From Methylobacterium sp. Leaf465 (GTDB taxonomy: Bacteria; Pseudomonadota; Alphaproteobacteria; Rhizobiales; Beijerinckiaceae), in NCBI RefSeq assembly GCF_001424705.1, contig NZ_LMRA01000002.1, positions 1 to 64,000 on the forward strand: a DNA stretch of 64,000 nucleotides. Reading direction: 5' to 3'. The notes beneath the pieces were generated by a model. The model was not told where the DNA came from and searched no databases. It saw only the letters and a list, made by a program, of their open reading frames with translations. Each line of letters opens with the position of its first letter. Position 1 is the stretch's first letter. Below are positions 32,706 to 40,673 of the stretch, in pieces. A program made the position numbers and the translations under genes.

Positions 32706-33128
32706 TCACGGGTGGCGCGTGATGCCGAGGACGCTGCCCAGGCAGTGTTCGAACTGCTCGGCGTCGAAGGGCTTGGCAAGGTAGGCGAAGGCGCCGAAGG
32801 CCAGCGCCCGCGCACGGCTCGACTCGCTCGGATAGGCCGTCATCACGATGACCGGCAGCGTCGGTCGGCGCAGGCGCAGGAGCCGCAGGAGGTCGAGACC
32901 GTTCAGGCCCGGCATCTGCACGTCCGTGACGACGACGGCGATCCCCGCATCGTCCGCCGCGTTCAGGAGCGGCTCGGCCCCGGCGAAGGAAGCGGGGGCG
33001 TAGCCGAGGGAGCGGGCGAGCCGCGACAGGGCCGAGCGGATCGCCGGGTCGTCGTCCACGATGGCGACGACGGGCGCCCGCGAGGCCGCGTTCCGGGTGG
33101 CGGAATCTCCGGCGGCGGGCTCAGCCAT
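32706..33128 (-). CDS. Receiver-only response regulator
   Basis: A 140-residue single-domain receiver (CheY-like) with a disordered N-terminus of about 18 residues. The acidic pocket is at VAIVDDDPAI, phosphoacceptor D69 in VVVTDVQMPGLNG, Thr/Ser position in VIVMTAYPSE and K119 in AYLAKPFDAEQF. It has no output domain and probably passes phosphate on or competes for it between the kinase and the LuxR-type regulator. Its ATG overlaps the kinase stop by eight bases (33121-33128), which couples their translation. Confidence 0.9.
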   Translation of the reverse strand: MAEPAAGDSATRNAASRAPVVAIVDDDPAIRSALSRLARSLGYAPASFAGAEPLLNAADDAGIAVVVTDVQMPGLNGLDLLRLLRLRRPTLPVIVMTAYPSESSRARALAFGAFAYLAKPFDAEQFEHCLGSVLGITRHP

Positions 33129-34683
33129 GGGCGGGTCCGGCGATCGGGAGGGTGAAGTGGAAGGCGGCCCCGCCCCCGGGCGCGGCATCGGCCCAGATGT
33201 CGCCGCCATGGGCATCGATGAGGTTGCGGCAGATGGCGAGGCCCATGCCCATCCCGCCCGCCCGGGTCGAGTGGAACGGCTCGAAGATGTGGGCGCGCCG
33301 CTCGGGCGCGATGCCGGGGCCGGTATCGGTGACGTCGACCGTCACCGCCTCGCCCGTGGCCCGGATCGTCACGGTGACGTCGCGCGGTCCGTCCCCCTCC
33401 GCCATCGCCTGAGCGGCGTTCAGGAGCAGGTTCACGAAGACCTGCTGCAGGCCGATCGCATCGGCGTCGATCCAGGGAATCGCGCCCTCGGCCGCGATGT
33501 GGACGGCGGCCCGGTGCAGGCGCAGTTCGCCCTCGACGAGCAAATTCGCGTCGCGGGCCGTCTGGAGGAGGTCCACGGGGGCGGAGGCGCGCGGGGCGTT
33601 GCCGAGATAGGACCGGGTCCGGGCGATCACGTCGCGGGCGCGGGTCGCCTCGGTGACGACGTCGTCGAGGGCCGCCGCGGCCTCGCCGATATCCGGCACC
33701 GGGCGCCGCAGCCAGCGGGTGGCGGCCTGTGCGTTGGCCAGGATGGCCGCCAGGGGGGAATTGACCTCGTGGGCGATGGAGGCGCTGAGCGCCCCCACGG
33801 TGGTGATGCGGGAGGCGCGCGCGAGTTCGGTGTCGGCCCGGGCGAAGCGCTTCTGGGCCTGCTTGAAGGCCGTCACGTCGAGGGCCGTCACGACGATCTC
33901 GGAGAAGCCCGCTAGGTCCCGGGGCAGCATGGCGGTGAACAGCATGTCGATCTCGCTGCCGTCGGCGCGCACCACGTGGGCTTCCGAGCGGAAGAAGCGG
34001 TCGCCCCGGCCGAAGGCCACCAGCCACTGCACGAAGGTCTGGTCGGTGTCCGGCAGGAGGCGGTCCAGGGGACCCAGATAGGCGTCCTTGCCGGAGGCGC
34101 CCGTCTCCTCGACCGTGAAGCCGTTCACGTCGGTGACGATGACCTGCCGGCGCAGGGCGCGAAGCGCCTCCGGCCGGCTCGCGAAGTGGGACTCGATGTC
34201 CACCGTGCCGGCCCGGCGCAGGGCCATCACCGCTTCGCCCGCCGCCGTCCAGTCCTCGCGCCACATCGAGATGCCGGACCGCTCGAAGATGGCCTCCAGG
34301 CGCGTCTCGCCGATCCAGTACCGCTGCGCCTGTCGGGCCGCCACGGCGAGGGCCGCGCCCCCGGCGACGAGGGCGAGTGCGCCGAGGACGAGGGCGGGCG
34401 CCCCGCCCCGGGCCGCGGCGGCCCAGCCGGCGAGGCCGGCGAGGCCCATGGATGGCAGGATCAGCAGGGCCGCCGTGCCGATGGCCGTCGCCCGGGCCCG
34501 GCCCCGCCCCGGCGGCGCGGTCAGCATCCAGGCCGGAAGATCGTCGATGCCGATGGGACCGTCATGGGCCGAGGCGGAGGCGCGGCTGGGCCAGCGGGAG
34601 AAGACCTGGCGCGGCAGCGCCTGTCGCGAGTCCGTCGGGCGTGCAAACCGTTGCCGCGAGAAACCGTGCCGCATGCACCTCAT
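33121..34683 (-). CDS. Membrane sensor histidine kinase with PAS domain
   Basis: Up to 520 residues; an ATG nine bases downstream (34674) has a better-placed GAGG and may be the true start. Two transmembrane helices lie at about 65-90 and 95-118 with almost no periplasmic loop, so the signal is probably sensed in the membrane or cytoplasm. A PAS region is at about 125-275. The HisKA domain carries H305 in SIAHEVNSPLAAI, and the ATPase domain has FVNLLLNAAQAMAEG, DVTDTGPGIAPE and GGMGMGLAICRNL. The order and spacing are like NodV/FixL-type kinases. Its 3' end overlaps the receiver gene. It is divergent from an AraC-type regulator 59 bases away. Confidence 0.92.
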   Translation of the reverse strand: MRCMRHGFSRQRFARPTDSRQALPRQVFSRWPSRASASAHDGPIGIDDLPAWMLTAPPGRGRARATAIGTAALLILPSMGLAGLAGWAAAARGGAPALVLGALALVAGGAALAVAARQAQRYWIGETRLEAIFERSGISMWREDWTAAGEAVMALRRAGTVDIESHFASRPEALRALRRQVIVTDVNGFTVEETGASGKDAYLGPLDRLLPDTDQTFVQWLVAFGRGDRFFRSEAHVVRADGSEIDMLFTAMLPRDLAGFSEIVVTALDVTAFKQAQKRFARADTELARASRITTVGALSASIAHEVNSPLAAILANAQAATRWLRRPVPDIGEAAAALDDVVTEATRARDVIARTRSYLGNAPRASAPVDLLQTARDANLLVEGELRLHRAAVHIAAEGAIPWIDADAIGLQQVFVNLLLNAAQAMAEGDGPRDVTVTIRATGEAVTVDVTDTGPGIAPERRAHIFEPFHSTRAGGMGMGLAICRNLIDAHGGDIWADAAPGGGAAFHFTLPIAGPAHG

Positions 34684-34742
34684 CCACCGGGGTCCGACAG
34701 GATAGCGGGACCGCGCCCGGGGGTCTCCGATACACCTGTATA

Positions 34743-35675
34743 ATGGCGCGCCCGACGCAAGGATTGCACGGTGCGGGCATGGATCTGCACCGGCACAGCG
34801 CCCACAAGTTTCCCAGAGCCGGCCTGCTTGCGACCTCCCGGGGCCGGCAGTGGCAGGGGGTCGCGGCGGAGCTGCGCTCGCATCCGGCCGGCGATCTGCC
34901 GGCGATCGTACCGACCCAGATGGAGATCACCCTGGCGACGCGCCGCGTTCCGGGGGCGCATGTCAGCCGCAAGGGCGCCGGTCTCCGCCAGCGGACGGCG
35001 GTCGAGGCGGGCACGATCTGGCTCTGCCCCGTCGGCGTCGGGGAGGACGACATCAACATTTCGGCCCCGTTGACCGAGATCCTGCACATCTACCTGCCGG
35101 CCGAGCGCTTCGCGGCCCTGGCGAACCTCTACGGCGATGCCCGCATCCGCGCCGACACCGTGCGCTACCTCGCCGATGTGCCGGATCCACTGATCCGCCA
35201 GATCGGGCTGTCGATCCTCAGCGAACTCGTCCGGGAATCCTCGGCGGGCCGGATGATGGTGGAGGCTGCGGCCCTCGCCCTCACGGCCCGGGTGGCGCAG
35301 GCCTACGGCCACGACCGTCCGGACCGGGCCGATCCGGTCTGCGGCGACCACGATTGTCCCGAGCGCATCCAGCGGGCGATCGCCTTCATCCGCGACAACC
35401 TCGATCGCGACCTCGGCGTGACCGAACTCGCCGCCGCCGCCTGCCTCAGCCCGTTCCACTTCGCGCGCCTGTTCAAGCGCGTCACCGGCAAGACGCCCTA
35501 CGGCTTCGTCAGCGCCGAGCGGCTGGCGCGCGCCCGCCGGCTCCTGGCCGAGCGCAAGCTGCCGCTGGTGGATGTCGCCCTTTCGTCCGGTTTCTCGAGC
35601 CAGGCCGCCTTCAGCACCGCCTTCAAGCGGGTGACGGGCTGCACGCCGGGGGAATACCGGCAGCTTGCGCCCTGA
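34743..35675 (+). CDS. AraC-family transcriptional regulator
   Basis: A 310-residue protein (298 if it starts at the in-frame ATG 34779). The C-terminal 100 residues are the double HTH: RAIAFIRDNLDRDLGVTELA, ACLSPFHFARLFKRVTGKTP, RARRLLAERKLPLVDVALSS, and GFSSQAAFSTAFKRVTGCTP. The N-terminal part is a non-cupin-like ligand domain beginning DLHRHSAHKF, with TEILHIYLPAERFAALANLY in the middle, as in AraC members controlling amino-acid or stress genes. It is divergent from the histidine kinase gene. The target is unknown. Confidence 0.9.
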   Translation: MARPTQGLHGAGMDLHRHSAHKFPRAGLLATSRGRQWQGVAAELRSHPAGDLPAIVPTQMEITLATRRVPGAHVSRKGAGLRQRTAVEAGTIWLCPVGVGEDDINISAPLTEILHIYLPAERFAALANLYGDARIRADTVRYLADVPDPLIRQIGLSILSELVRESSAGRMMVEAAALALTARVAQAYGHDRPDRADPVCGDHDCPERIQRAIAFIRDNLDRDLGVTELAAAACLSPFHFARLFKRVTGKTPYGFVSAERLARARRLLAERKLPLVDVALSSGFSSQAAFSTAFKRVTGCTPGEYRQLAP

Positions 35676-35786
35676 GGCGCCCGGCAAAGAGCAGGATCGC
35701 GTAACGGCCGAGCAAGTCTGCGAAAGACCGTTGCCCCGTCCCGCCGGCAGGGTGTCCTCACCCGAAGGTCTGCTGTGGAGACGAGG

Positions 35787-36806
35787 ATGCATCGGTCAGC
35801 CGACACCCCTGCGGCCCGGCTCGCGATTCCGCCGCTGCCGCGCCGCCGGCGGCCAGCCCTGGAGCCCGGCCAGCGCCCGCGCACGGTCGAACCCCCGCGG
35901 GAGCCCGGTCCCGAACCCGTTCGCACGACCCGGTCGCCGGATGCGGAGACGGACGGCATCGTGGTCTCGGAGCTCCCCGCCGTCGGGCGAACGACGGCAC
36001 CGCAGCCGCAGACCTACGGCGAGGGGCTGCTGATCCGCGTGCAGCGGGCCGATGACGGGGGCTGGCCGGCGGGCGGTCCCCTCCGACCCGCCCCCGAGCG
36101 CATCTGCGCCAGCGCCGTCACGCTCCTCGATCGCCGCATCAGGCCTCCGGCCAGCCATCGGGGCGTCGCGGTGCAGATCTGGCTGTCGCGCCGGATCCTC
36201 GTCGAGGTGGCCGCGAGCATGGGCCTCGGGGACATCGATCCGCTCGAGGCTCTGAAGCCGGTCGACGGCAGGGTCCTGGTCGACCCGACGATCCATGACC
36301 TCGCCGCCAGCGCCGCCGCTACGCTCGATCGGCCGGATCGCGGCGCGGCCGTGTTTCGCCTGCAGATCGGCCGGGCCATCGGGGCGCATCTGATCGGCCT
36401 CCATGCCGATCCGGGCCTCGCCGCGGAGCTGGCCCGGGGCGGGCTCGCCCCCTGGCAGCTGCGCCGCGCCCAGGACCGCCTGCGCGCAGGGCTGGGCGAC
36501 ACGCCGAGCCTGCAGGCGATCGCGGTGGCGTGCGGCCTCTCCGTGAGCCACTTCGCCCGGGCGTTCCGCCAGTCCCTCGGGGTTTCGCCCCATGTCTGGC
36601 TCGTCCGTCAGCGCATCGCCCGGGCCAAGACCCTGATGCGGGGGCCCGGCCCGTCGCTGGCCGAGATCGCGCTCGCCTGCGGGTTCGCCGACCAGAGCCA
36701 TTTCACCCGCGTCTTCGCCCGCGAGGCGGGTGTGAGCCCCGGGCGCTGGCGCCGGATGGTCGAGCCGGAGGAGCCGGGCGTGGATCCCCGAAAGATCTCG
36801 GCGTGA
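35787..36806 (+). CDS. AraC-family transcriptional regulator with disordered N-terminus
   Basis: A 339-residue protein starting at ATG 35787 (GGAGACGAGG upstream). An in-frame GTG at 35775 is less likely. Residues 1-75 are Pro/Arg-rich and look disordered, an oddity for the family. A ligand-like part follows (VAVQIWLSRRILVEVAASMG). The HTH region contains DTPSLQAIAVACGLSVSHFA, RAFRQSLGVSPHVWLVRQRI and GFADQSHFTRVFAREAGVSP. It is co-directional with the previous AraC gene (111-base gap) and the cyclase gene after it. The two AraC proteins are not close paralogues. Target unknown. Confidence 0.88.
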   Translation: MHRSADTPAARLAIPPLPRRRRPALEPGQRPRTVEPPREPGPEPVRTTRSPDAETDGIVVSELPAVGRTTAPQPQTYGEGLLIRVQRADDGGWPAGGPLRPAPERICASAVTLLDRRIRPPASHRGVAVQIWLSRRILVEVAASMGLGDIDPLEALKPVDGRVLVDPTIHDLAASAAATLDRPDRGAAVFRLQIGRAIGAHLIGLHADPGLAAELARGGLAPWQLRRAQDRLRAGLGDTPSLQAIAVACGLSVSHFARAFRQSLGVSPHVWLVRQRIARAKTLMRGPGPSLAEIALACGFADQSHFTRVFAREAGVSPGRWRRMVEPEEPGVDPRKISA

Positions 36807-36947
36807 AAGGGCATCGGCGTGACCGCGCCTTAATGTCGAGGCGCCCTGGTGCGCGCGGGCCGACGGCTCCATGATCGCGGAATCACCGGCCGGTCCCGGC
36901 ACGCCGGACCCGGCTCGGACGGCGACGGCAGGCAGCGAGGCGCGGCC

Positions 36948-38177
36948 ATGAACAGTCCCCTGCACCAGGACGAGACCCGTCGCTTCGCACGGGCCCAGCT
37001 GCGCGGGGAGATGCTCGATTGGCTCCTGGCGGGAACCCGGGGGGAGCGCTTCCTCGACGATATCTTCGTGGCATTCTGCCGGCGCCTGCGCGAGGCCGGG
37101 ATCCCGGTGGCGCGGGGCACGATCCACCTGCGGACGCATCATCCCCTGTGGCTCGGAACCCGCATCCTCTGGCGGACCGGCCTTGAGGCGGCCGCGTTGC
37201 AGAACTTCGAGTACGGCATCGTCGAGACCGACCAGTTCAAGCTCAGCCCGGCCGCCGAGATCTTCAACGGCGCGGAGCGGGTCCGGAAGCGCCTGGAAGA
37301 GCCGGCGCAGCCGGCGACGGATTACGGGATCTACCGTGACCTGCGCGCGGAGGGCCTGACCGACTACGTCGCCTGGCCGCTGCACTACACCCTCGGCAAG
37401 AGCCACATCGTCACCTTCTCGGCCGATCGGCCCGGCGGGTTCGCGCCCGACGACCTCGATCTCCTGGCCTCGCTCCTGCCGGCCCTGTCGGTGGTCACGG
37501 AGGTCCGGCACAAGAACCGCCTGACCCGCCTGCTCCTCGACACCTATGTCGGACCGCATGCCAGCGAGATGATCCTCAACGGGGCGACCCGGCGCGGCAG
37601 CGGCGTCACCGTGGAGGCCGCCATCATGGTGATCGACCTGCGCGGCTTCACCGAGATCTCCGAGCTGTGGCCGCGCGACGACGTCATCGCCCTGCTGAAC
37701 GACTACTTCGACGCGATCTCCCTGCCGATCGAGCGGCACGGGGGCGAGATCCTGAAATTCATGGGCGACGGCCTGCTGGCGATCTTCCACCTCGACACGC
37801 CGGCCGCCTGCACCGCAGCGCAATCCGCCGCCCTGGAGGCGCGCGCCGCCATGCGAGCGCTGAACGCGGCGCGGGCCGAGCGCGGGCAGCCGCGCCTCGG
37901 CTACGGCATCGGCGTCAATGTCGGCGCGGTGATGTACGGCAACATCGGCTCGCGCTCGCGCCTGGACTTCACGATCATCGGGCCCGCCGTGAACGTGGCG
38001 GCCCGGCTGGAGAGCCTGACCAAGGTCCTCGACGTCAGCGTGCTGTTCTCGGGCGCCTTCGCGGCCCGCTCCAGCGACGGACACCAGCTCGTGCCCCTCG
38101 GGACCTTTCCCCTGCGCGGCGTCGGCGATCCCCTGGAGGTGCTGGCCTTCCCGGACGACGCCGAGGCCGGTGCGTGA
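36948..38177 (+). CDS. Class III adenylate/guanylate cyclase, soluble
   Basis: A 409-residue protein. The N-terminal ~190 residues lack known sensor motifs; short pieces (RTHHPLWLGTRILWRTG, YGIYRDLRAEGLTDYVAWPL) recur at the start of many rhizobial cyclases. The catalytic domain spans about 205-390: metal-binding D230 in MVIDLRGFTEIS, D274 in KFMGDGLLAIF, VGAVMYGNIGSRSRLDFTII, and GPAVNVAARLESL for the transition-state Asn/Arg. It converts ATP (or GTP) to the cyclic nucleotide. GAGG precedes ATG 36948. A clean terminator follows at 38238-38261. Confidence 0.92.
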   Translation: MNSPLHQDETRRFARAQLRGEMLDWLLAGTRGERFLDDIFVAFCRRLREAGIPVARGTIHLRTHHPLWLGTRILWRTGLEAAALQNFEYGIVETDQFKLSPAAEIFNGAERVRKRLEEPAQPATDYGIYRDLRAEGLTDYVAWPLHYTLGKSHIVTFSADRPGGFAPDDLDLLASLLPALSVVTEVRHKNRLTRLLLDTYVGPHASEMILNGATRRGSGVTVEAAIMVIDLRGFTEISELWPRDDVIALLNDYFDAISLPIERHGGEILKFMGDGLLAIFHLDTPAACTAAQSAALEARAAMRALNAARAERGQPRLGYGIGVNVGAVMYGNIGSRSRLDFTIIGPAVNVAARLESLTKVLDVSVLFSGAFAARSSDGHQLVPLGTFPLRGVGDPLEVLAFPDDAEAGA

Positions 38178-38237
38178 CGCCGCGGCCGGCGCGCTGAACC
38201 GAGGCGCTACCCGAAACCGCAGGACCCCGGAACGGGA

Positions 38238-38261
38238 AAGGCCAGCCTCGCGGCTGGCCTT
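38238..38261. terminator. Bidirectional terminator between the cyclase and a small Cys-rich gene
   Basis: AAGGCCAGCC / GGCTGGCCTT form a perfect 10-bp stem with a TCGC tetraloop, between the convergent genes ending at 38177 and 38294. The stem ends in AA/TT, giving short T-runs in both directions. Confidence 0.8.
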
Positions 38262-38293
38262 CGGGATGGTCGAAGCGGGATCGACGCCGCCGC

Positions 38294-38494
38294 TTACTCC
38301 GCGGCGGTCATTTCGGGCGCGAAGTGGCCGCACCAGTCGGCCGAGCCGACCACCGGCCACAGGCCGTGATCCGACGGACCCGGCTGGCTCACCGGCGGAT
38401 TGAACCGGCACAGCCCCTCGTCGGCCGCCGCGGCGGCGCCGTTGACCTTGTGCTCGTCGAAGAACTTGCAGCTCTCGCACTTCGCGTTCGCCAT
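38294..38494 (-). CDS. Small four-cysteine protein, probably metal-binding
   Basis: A 66-residue protein starting MANAKCESCKFFDEHKVNGA. The start at 38494 is preferred over the ATG at 38509, because GGAG lies 9 bases ahead of it. Cysteines come as CESC, a single Cys in GLCRFNPP, and WCGHF, the C-x2-C ... C ... C pattern of small rubredoxin- or HiPIP-like or zinc proteins. It is found in many alphaproteobacteria as a conserved stand-alone gene. A role in binding zinc or an Fe-S cluster is likely, but which metal is open. Confidence 0.75.
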   Translation of the reverse strand: MANAKCESCKFFDEHKVNGAAAAADEGLCRFNPPVSQPGPSDHGLWPVVGSADWCGHFAPEMTAAE

Positions 38495-38702
38495 GTCGGT
38501 GATCTCCATCCTGCGCGGCGTGCCGCCGCTGCTACTTACGAATTAGAACAGATCCAATGTAAGCGTCAACCGTCTTGTCGGGGGGCGGTTCCCCGGTCGC
38601 GTCGCAGGATCGGGGATCGGAGCCTTGGGACACGCTGCCCCCGTCGCCTCGGGGGCACCGGAGCGTATTCCGGTCGGTCGCGCTTTGGCCTATCAGGCCT
38701 TC

Positions 38703-39182
38703 ATGTCCCCCACGCCCGTCGCACCCGACGACATCGCCCACGTCATCCAGATCGCCCTCGCGCCCGCGTTCCTGCTGACGGCGCTCGCGACCCTGCTCAA
38801 CGTCTTCTCGACGCGCCTCGGCCGCGTCGCCGACAAGGTCGATGCGGCGGCTGCCGGTCTGCGGACCGCCGACCCGCACGAGGCCGTCCGCCTCTCCCGG
38901 CAATTGTCGTATCTGCGGCGGCGCTCCTTCGTGCTGGACGGCGCCGTGGTCCTGGCCTCCGCCGGCGCGGTCATGACCGGTATCGCCGTGCTCACCCTGT
39001 TCGTCGGGGCCCTGCGCGATGCCGCGACCGCCTCGATCCTGTTCGCCTGCTTCGGCGTGGCGCTGGTCTGCACCGTGGTCGCGGTCTGCGCCTTCCTGGT
39101 CGAGATCCTGATGGCCGGGCGCGGCATCCGGGACGAGGTCGACCGCCAGCAGGAGCATGCGGGGGAACGCGGCGCATCCTGA
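38703..39182 (+). CDS. DUF2721 membrane protein
   Basis: A 159-residue protein with three hydrophobic segments: about residues 15-35 (IALAPAFLLTALATLLNVFS), 77-102 (DGAVVLASAGAVMTGIAVLT) and 112-137 (ASILFACFGVALVCTVVAVC). The connecting stretch FSTRLGRVADKVD...LRRRSF, with many arginines, is the DUF2721 hallmark. It is predicted to lie in the inner membrane. ATG 38703 begins the conserved part; upstream codons to 38625 are not part of the family. Function unknown. It lies ahead of the flavoprotein gene with a 117-base gap. Confidence 0.8.
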   Translation: MSPTPVAPDDIAHVIQIALAPAFLLTALATLLNVFSTRLGRVADKVDAAAAGLRTADPHEAVRLSRQLSYLRRRSFVLDGAVVLASAGAVMTGIAVLTLFVGALRDAATASILFACFGVALVCTVVAVCAFLVEILMAGRGIRDEVDRQQEHAGERGAS

Positions 39183-39299
39183 GCCGCGCGCGGGCCGGCC
39201 TCGCGGGGGACGAGGGGCTGGCGTGCGTGCGGGCGGTCTCGATCAACGGGCCGCACCCTGATACGCGCCAGTCCGCCGGCAGGGATGGGACGAGGTCCG

Positions 39300-40607
39300 A
39301 TGAGCGTCGAGACAATGAAGGCGGATGTGGTCGTCATCGGCGGCGGCATGGTCGGGCTTGCCTCGGCGATCGCCCTGCGGGACCGGGGCCTCGACGTCCT
39401 GCTCTGCGATCCCGGGGAGGCGCGCGCCCGGACCTCCTACGGCAATGCCGGCGTGATCAGCCGGGGCTCGATCTTTCCGATGTCGAGCCCGGCCCTCTGG
39501 GCCAAGCTGCCGACCTACCTGCGCAATGCCGACCGGGGCCTGCGCCTGCGCCACACCCACGTCGCCCGCGTGCTGCCCTGGACGGCGCATTTCCTGGCCT
39601 CCGCCCGAACCTCCGCCTGGGAGCGGGCCGCCGCGTCCCTGCTGCCCCTGACCAGCGCGGCGCTGCCCGCGCATCTCGCCCTGGCCGAGCGGGCGGGCGC
39701 CGGCCACCTGTTGCGCCGCTGCGGCTGGATCAAGCTCTACCGGACGCACGCCGCCTTCGCCGGCGCGGTCCTGGAGCGGGCGATCCTGGGCCGGCACGGC
39801 GTCTCCTTCGAGATCCTCGACCCGGACGACATCCGCGCCGCGGAGCCGGCCCTGATCCGGGCCTATGCCCACGGCATGCTCCTGCCGGAGACCGGCGCCG
39901 TGAGCGATCCGGGCGGGCTGCTGGAAGCCTATCAACACCTCTATCTCGGGCTCGGCGGACGAACGCTCCGAATGGTTACGACGCACCTCGAGCCCGAGGG
40001 GGAGGGCTGGTGCATCCGCCACGACGGCGGCACTGTGCGGGCCCGCCAGGTCGTCCTGGCCGCGGGCGCCGCCTCCGGCGAGATCGCCCGCGGCCTCGGC
40101 TACCGCTTCGCCTTCGCGGCGGAGCGCGGCTACCACGCCCACTACGCCCTGCATCCCGACAGCCCGCCGCTGACCCGCCCGGTGCTCGACACCGGCGCCG
40201 GCTCGATCATCGCCCCGATGGGTGAGGGGCGCGTGCGCGTCCTCTCCGGCGTCGAACTCAATGCCCGCGAGGCTCCCCCCGACTACGTCCAGATCGAGGC
40301 CGCCGCGCAGGAAGCGGGCGGAACGCTGCGCCTGGGCGCGAGCCTCGACAACCGCCCCTGGATGGGCGCGCGCCCCTCGACCCCGGACGGCCTGCCGGTG
40401 ATCGGCCCGGCACCCCGGCATCGCGGCCTGATCTTCGCGTTCGGCCACGGCCATATCGGCCTGTCCACGGGGCCGATTACGGGGCGCCTGGTGGCCGATC
40501 TCGCCACCGGCGCCGCGCCCGCCGTTCCGGTGGCGCCCTTCGCGCCACAGCGCCTCCTCGGCTGGCCGCGGTGGAACCCGGTTCGGGCGCGCGAACGCGC
40601 GGATTGA
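39300..40607 (+). CDS. FAD-dependent oxidoreductase, D-amino-acid dehydrogenase (DadA)-like
   Basis: A 435-residue DAO-family flavoprotein. The N-terminal dinucleotide motif is DVVVIGGGMVGLASAIALRD, followed by TSYGNAGVISRGSIFPMSSP as in DadA. SWITCH-type blocks include DIRAAEPALIRAYAHGML, LPETGAVSDPGGLLEAYQHL, VLAAGAASGEIARGLGY, and the C-terminal GARPSTPDGLPVIGPAPRHR plus FGHGHIGLSTGPITGRLVAD. It would oxidise a D-amino acid to the keto acid with electrons going to the respiratory chain. GAGG is 5 bases ahead of ATG 39300. The substrate is inferred from the family. Confidence 0.88.
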   Translation: MSVETMKADVVVIGGGMVGLASAIALRDRGLDVLLCDPGEARARTSYGNAGVISRGSIFPMSSPALWAKLPTYLRNADRGLRLRHTHVARVLPWTAHFLASARTSAWERAAASLLPLTSAALPAHLALAERAGAGHLLRRCGWIKLYRTHAAFAGAVLERAILGRHGVSFEILDPDDIRAAEPALIRAYAHGMLLPETGAVSDPGGLLEAYQHLYLGLGGRTLRMVTTHLEPEGEGWCIRHDGGTVRARQVVLAAGAASGEIARGLGYRFAFAAERGYHAHYALHPDSPPLTRPVLDTGAGSIIAPMGEGRVRVLSGVELNAREAPPDYVQIEAAAQEAGGTLRLGASLDNRPWMGARPSTPDGLPVIGPAPRHRGLIFAFGHGHIGLSTGPITGRLVADLATGAAPAVPVAPFAPQRLLGWPRWNPVRARERAD

Positions 40608-40673
40608 CGCCTCCCGCCGGAGGCGCCATGCCGGGGGGCCGCACCACTCCCTCGTCCGAGGACATCCGTCTCC

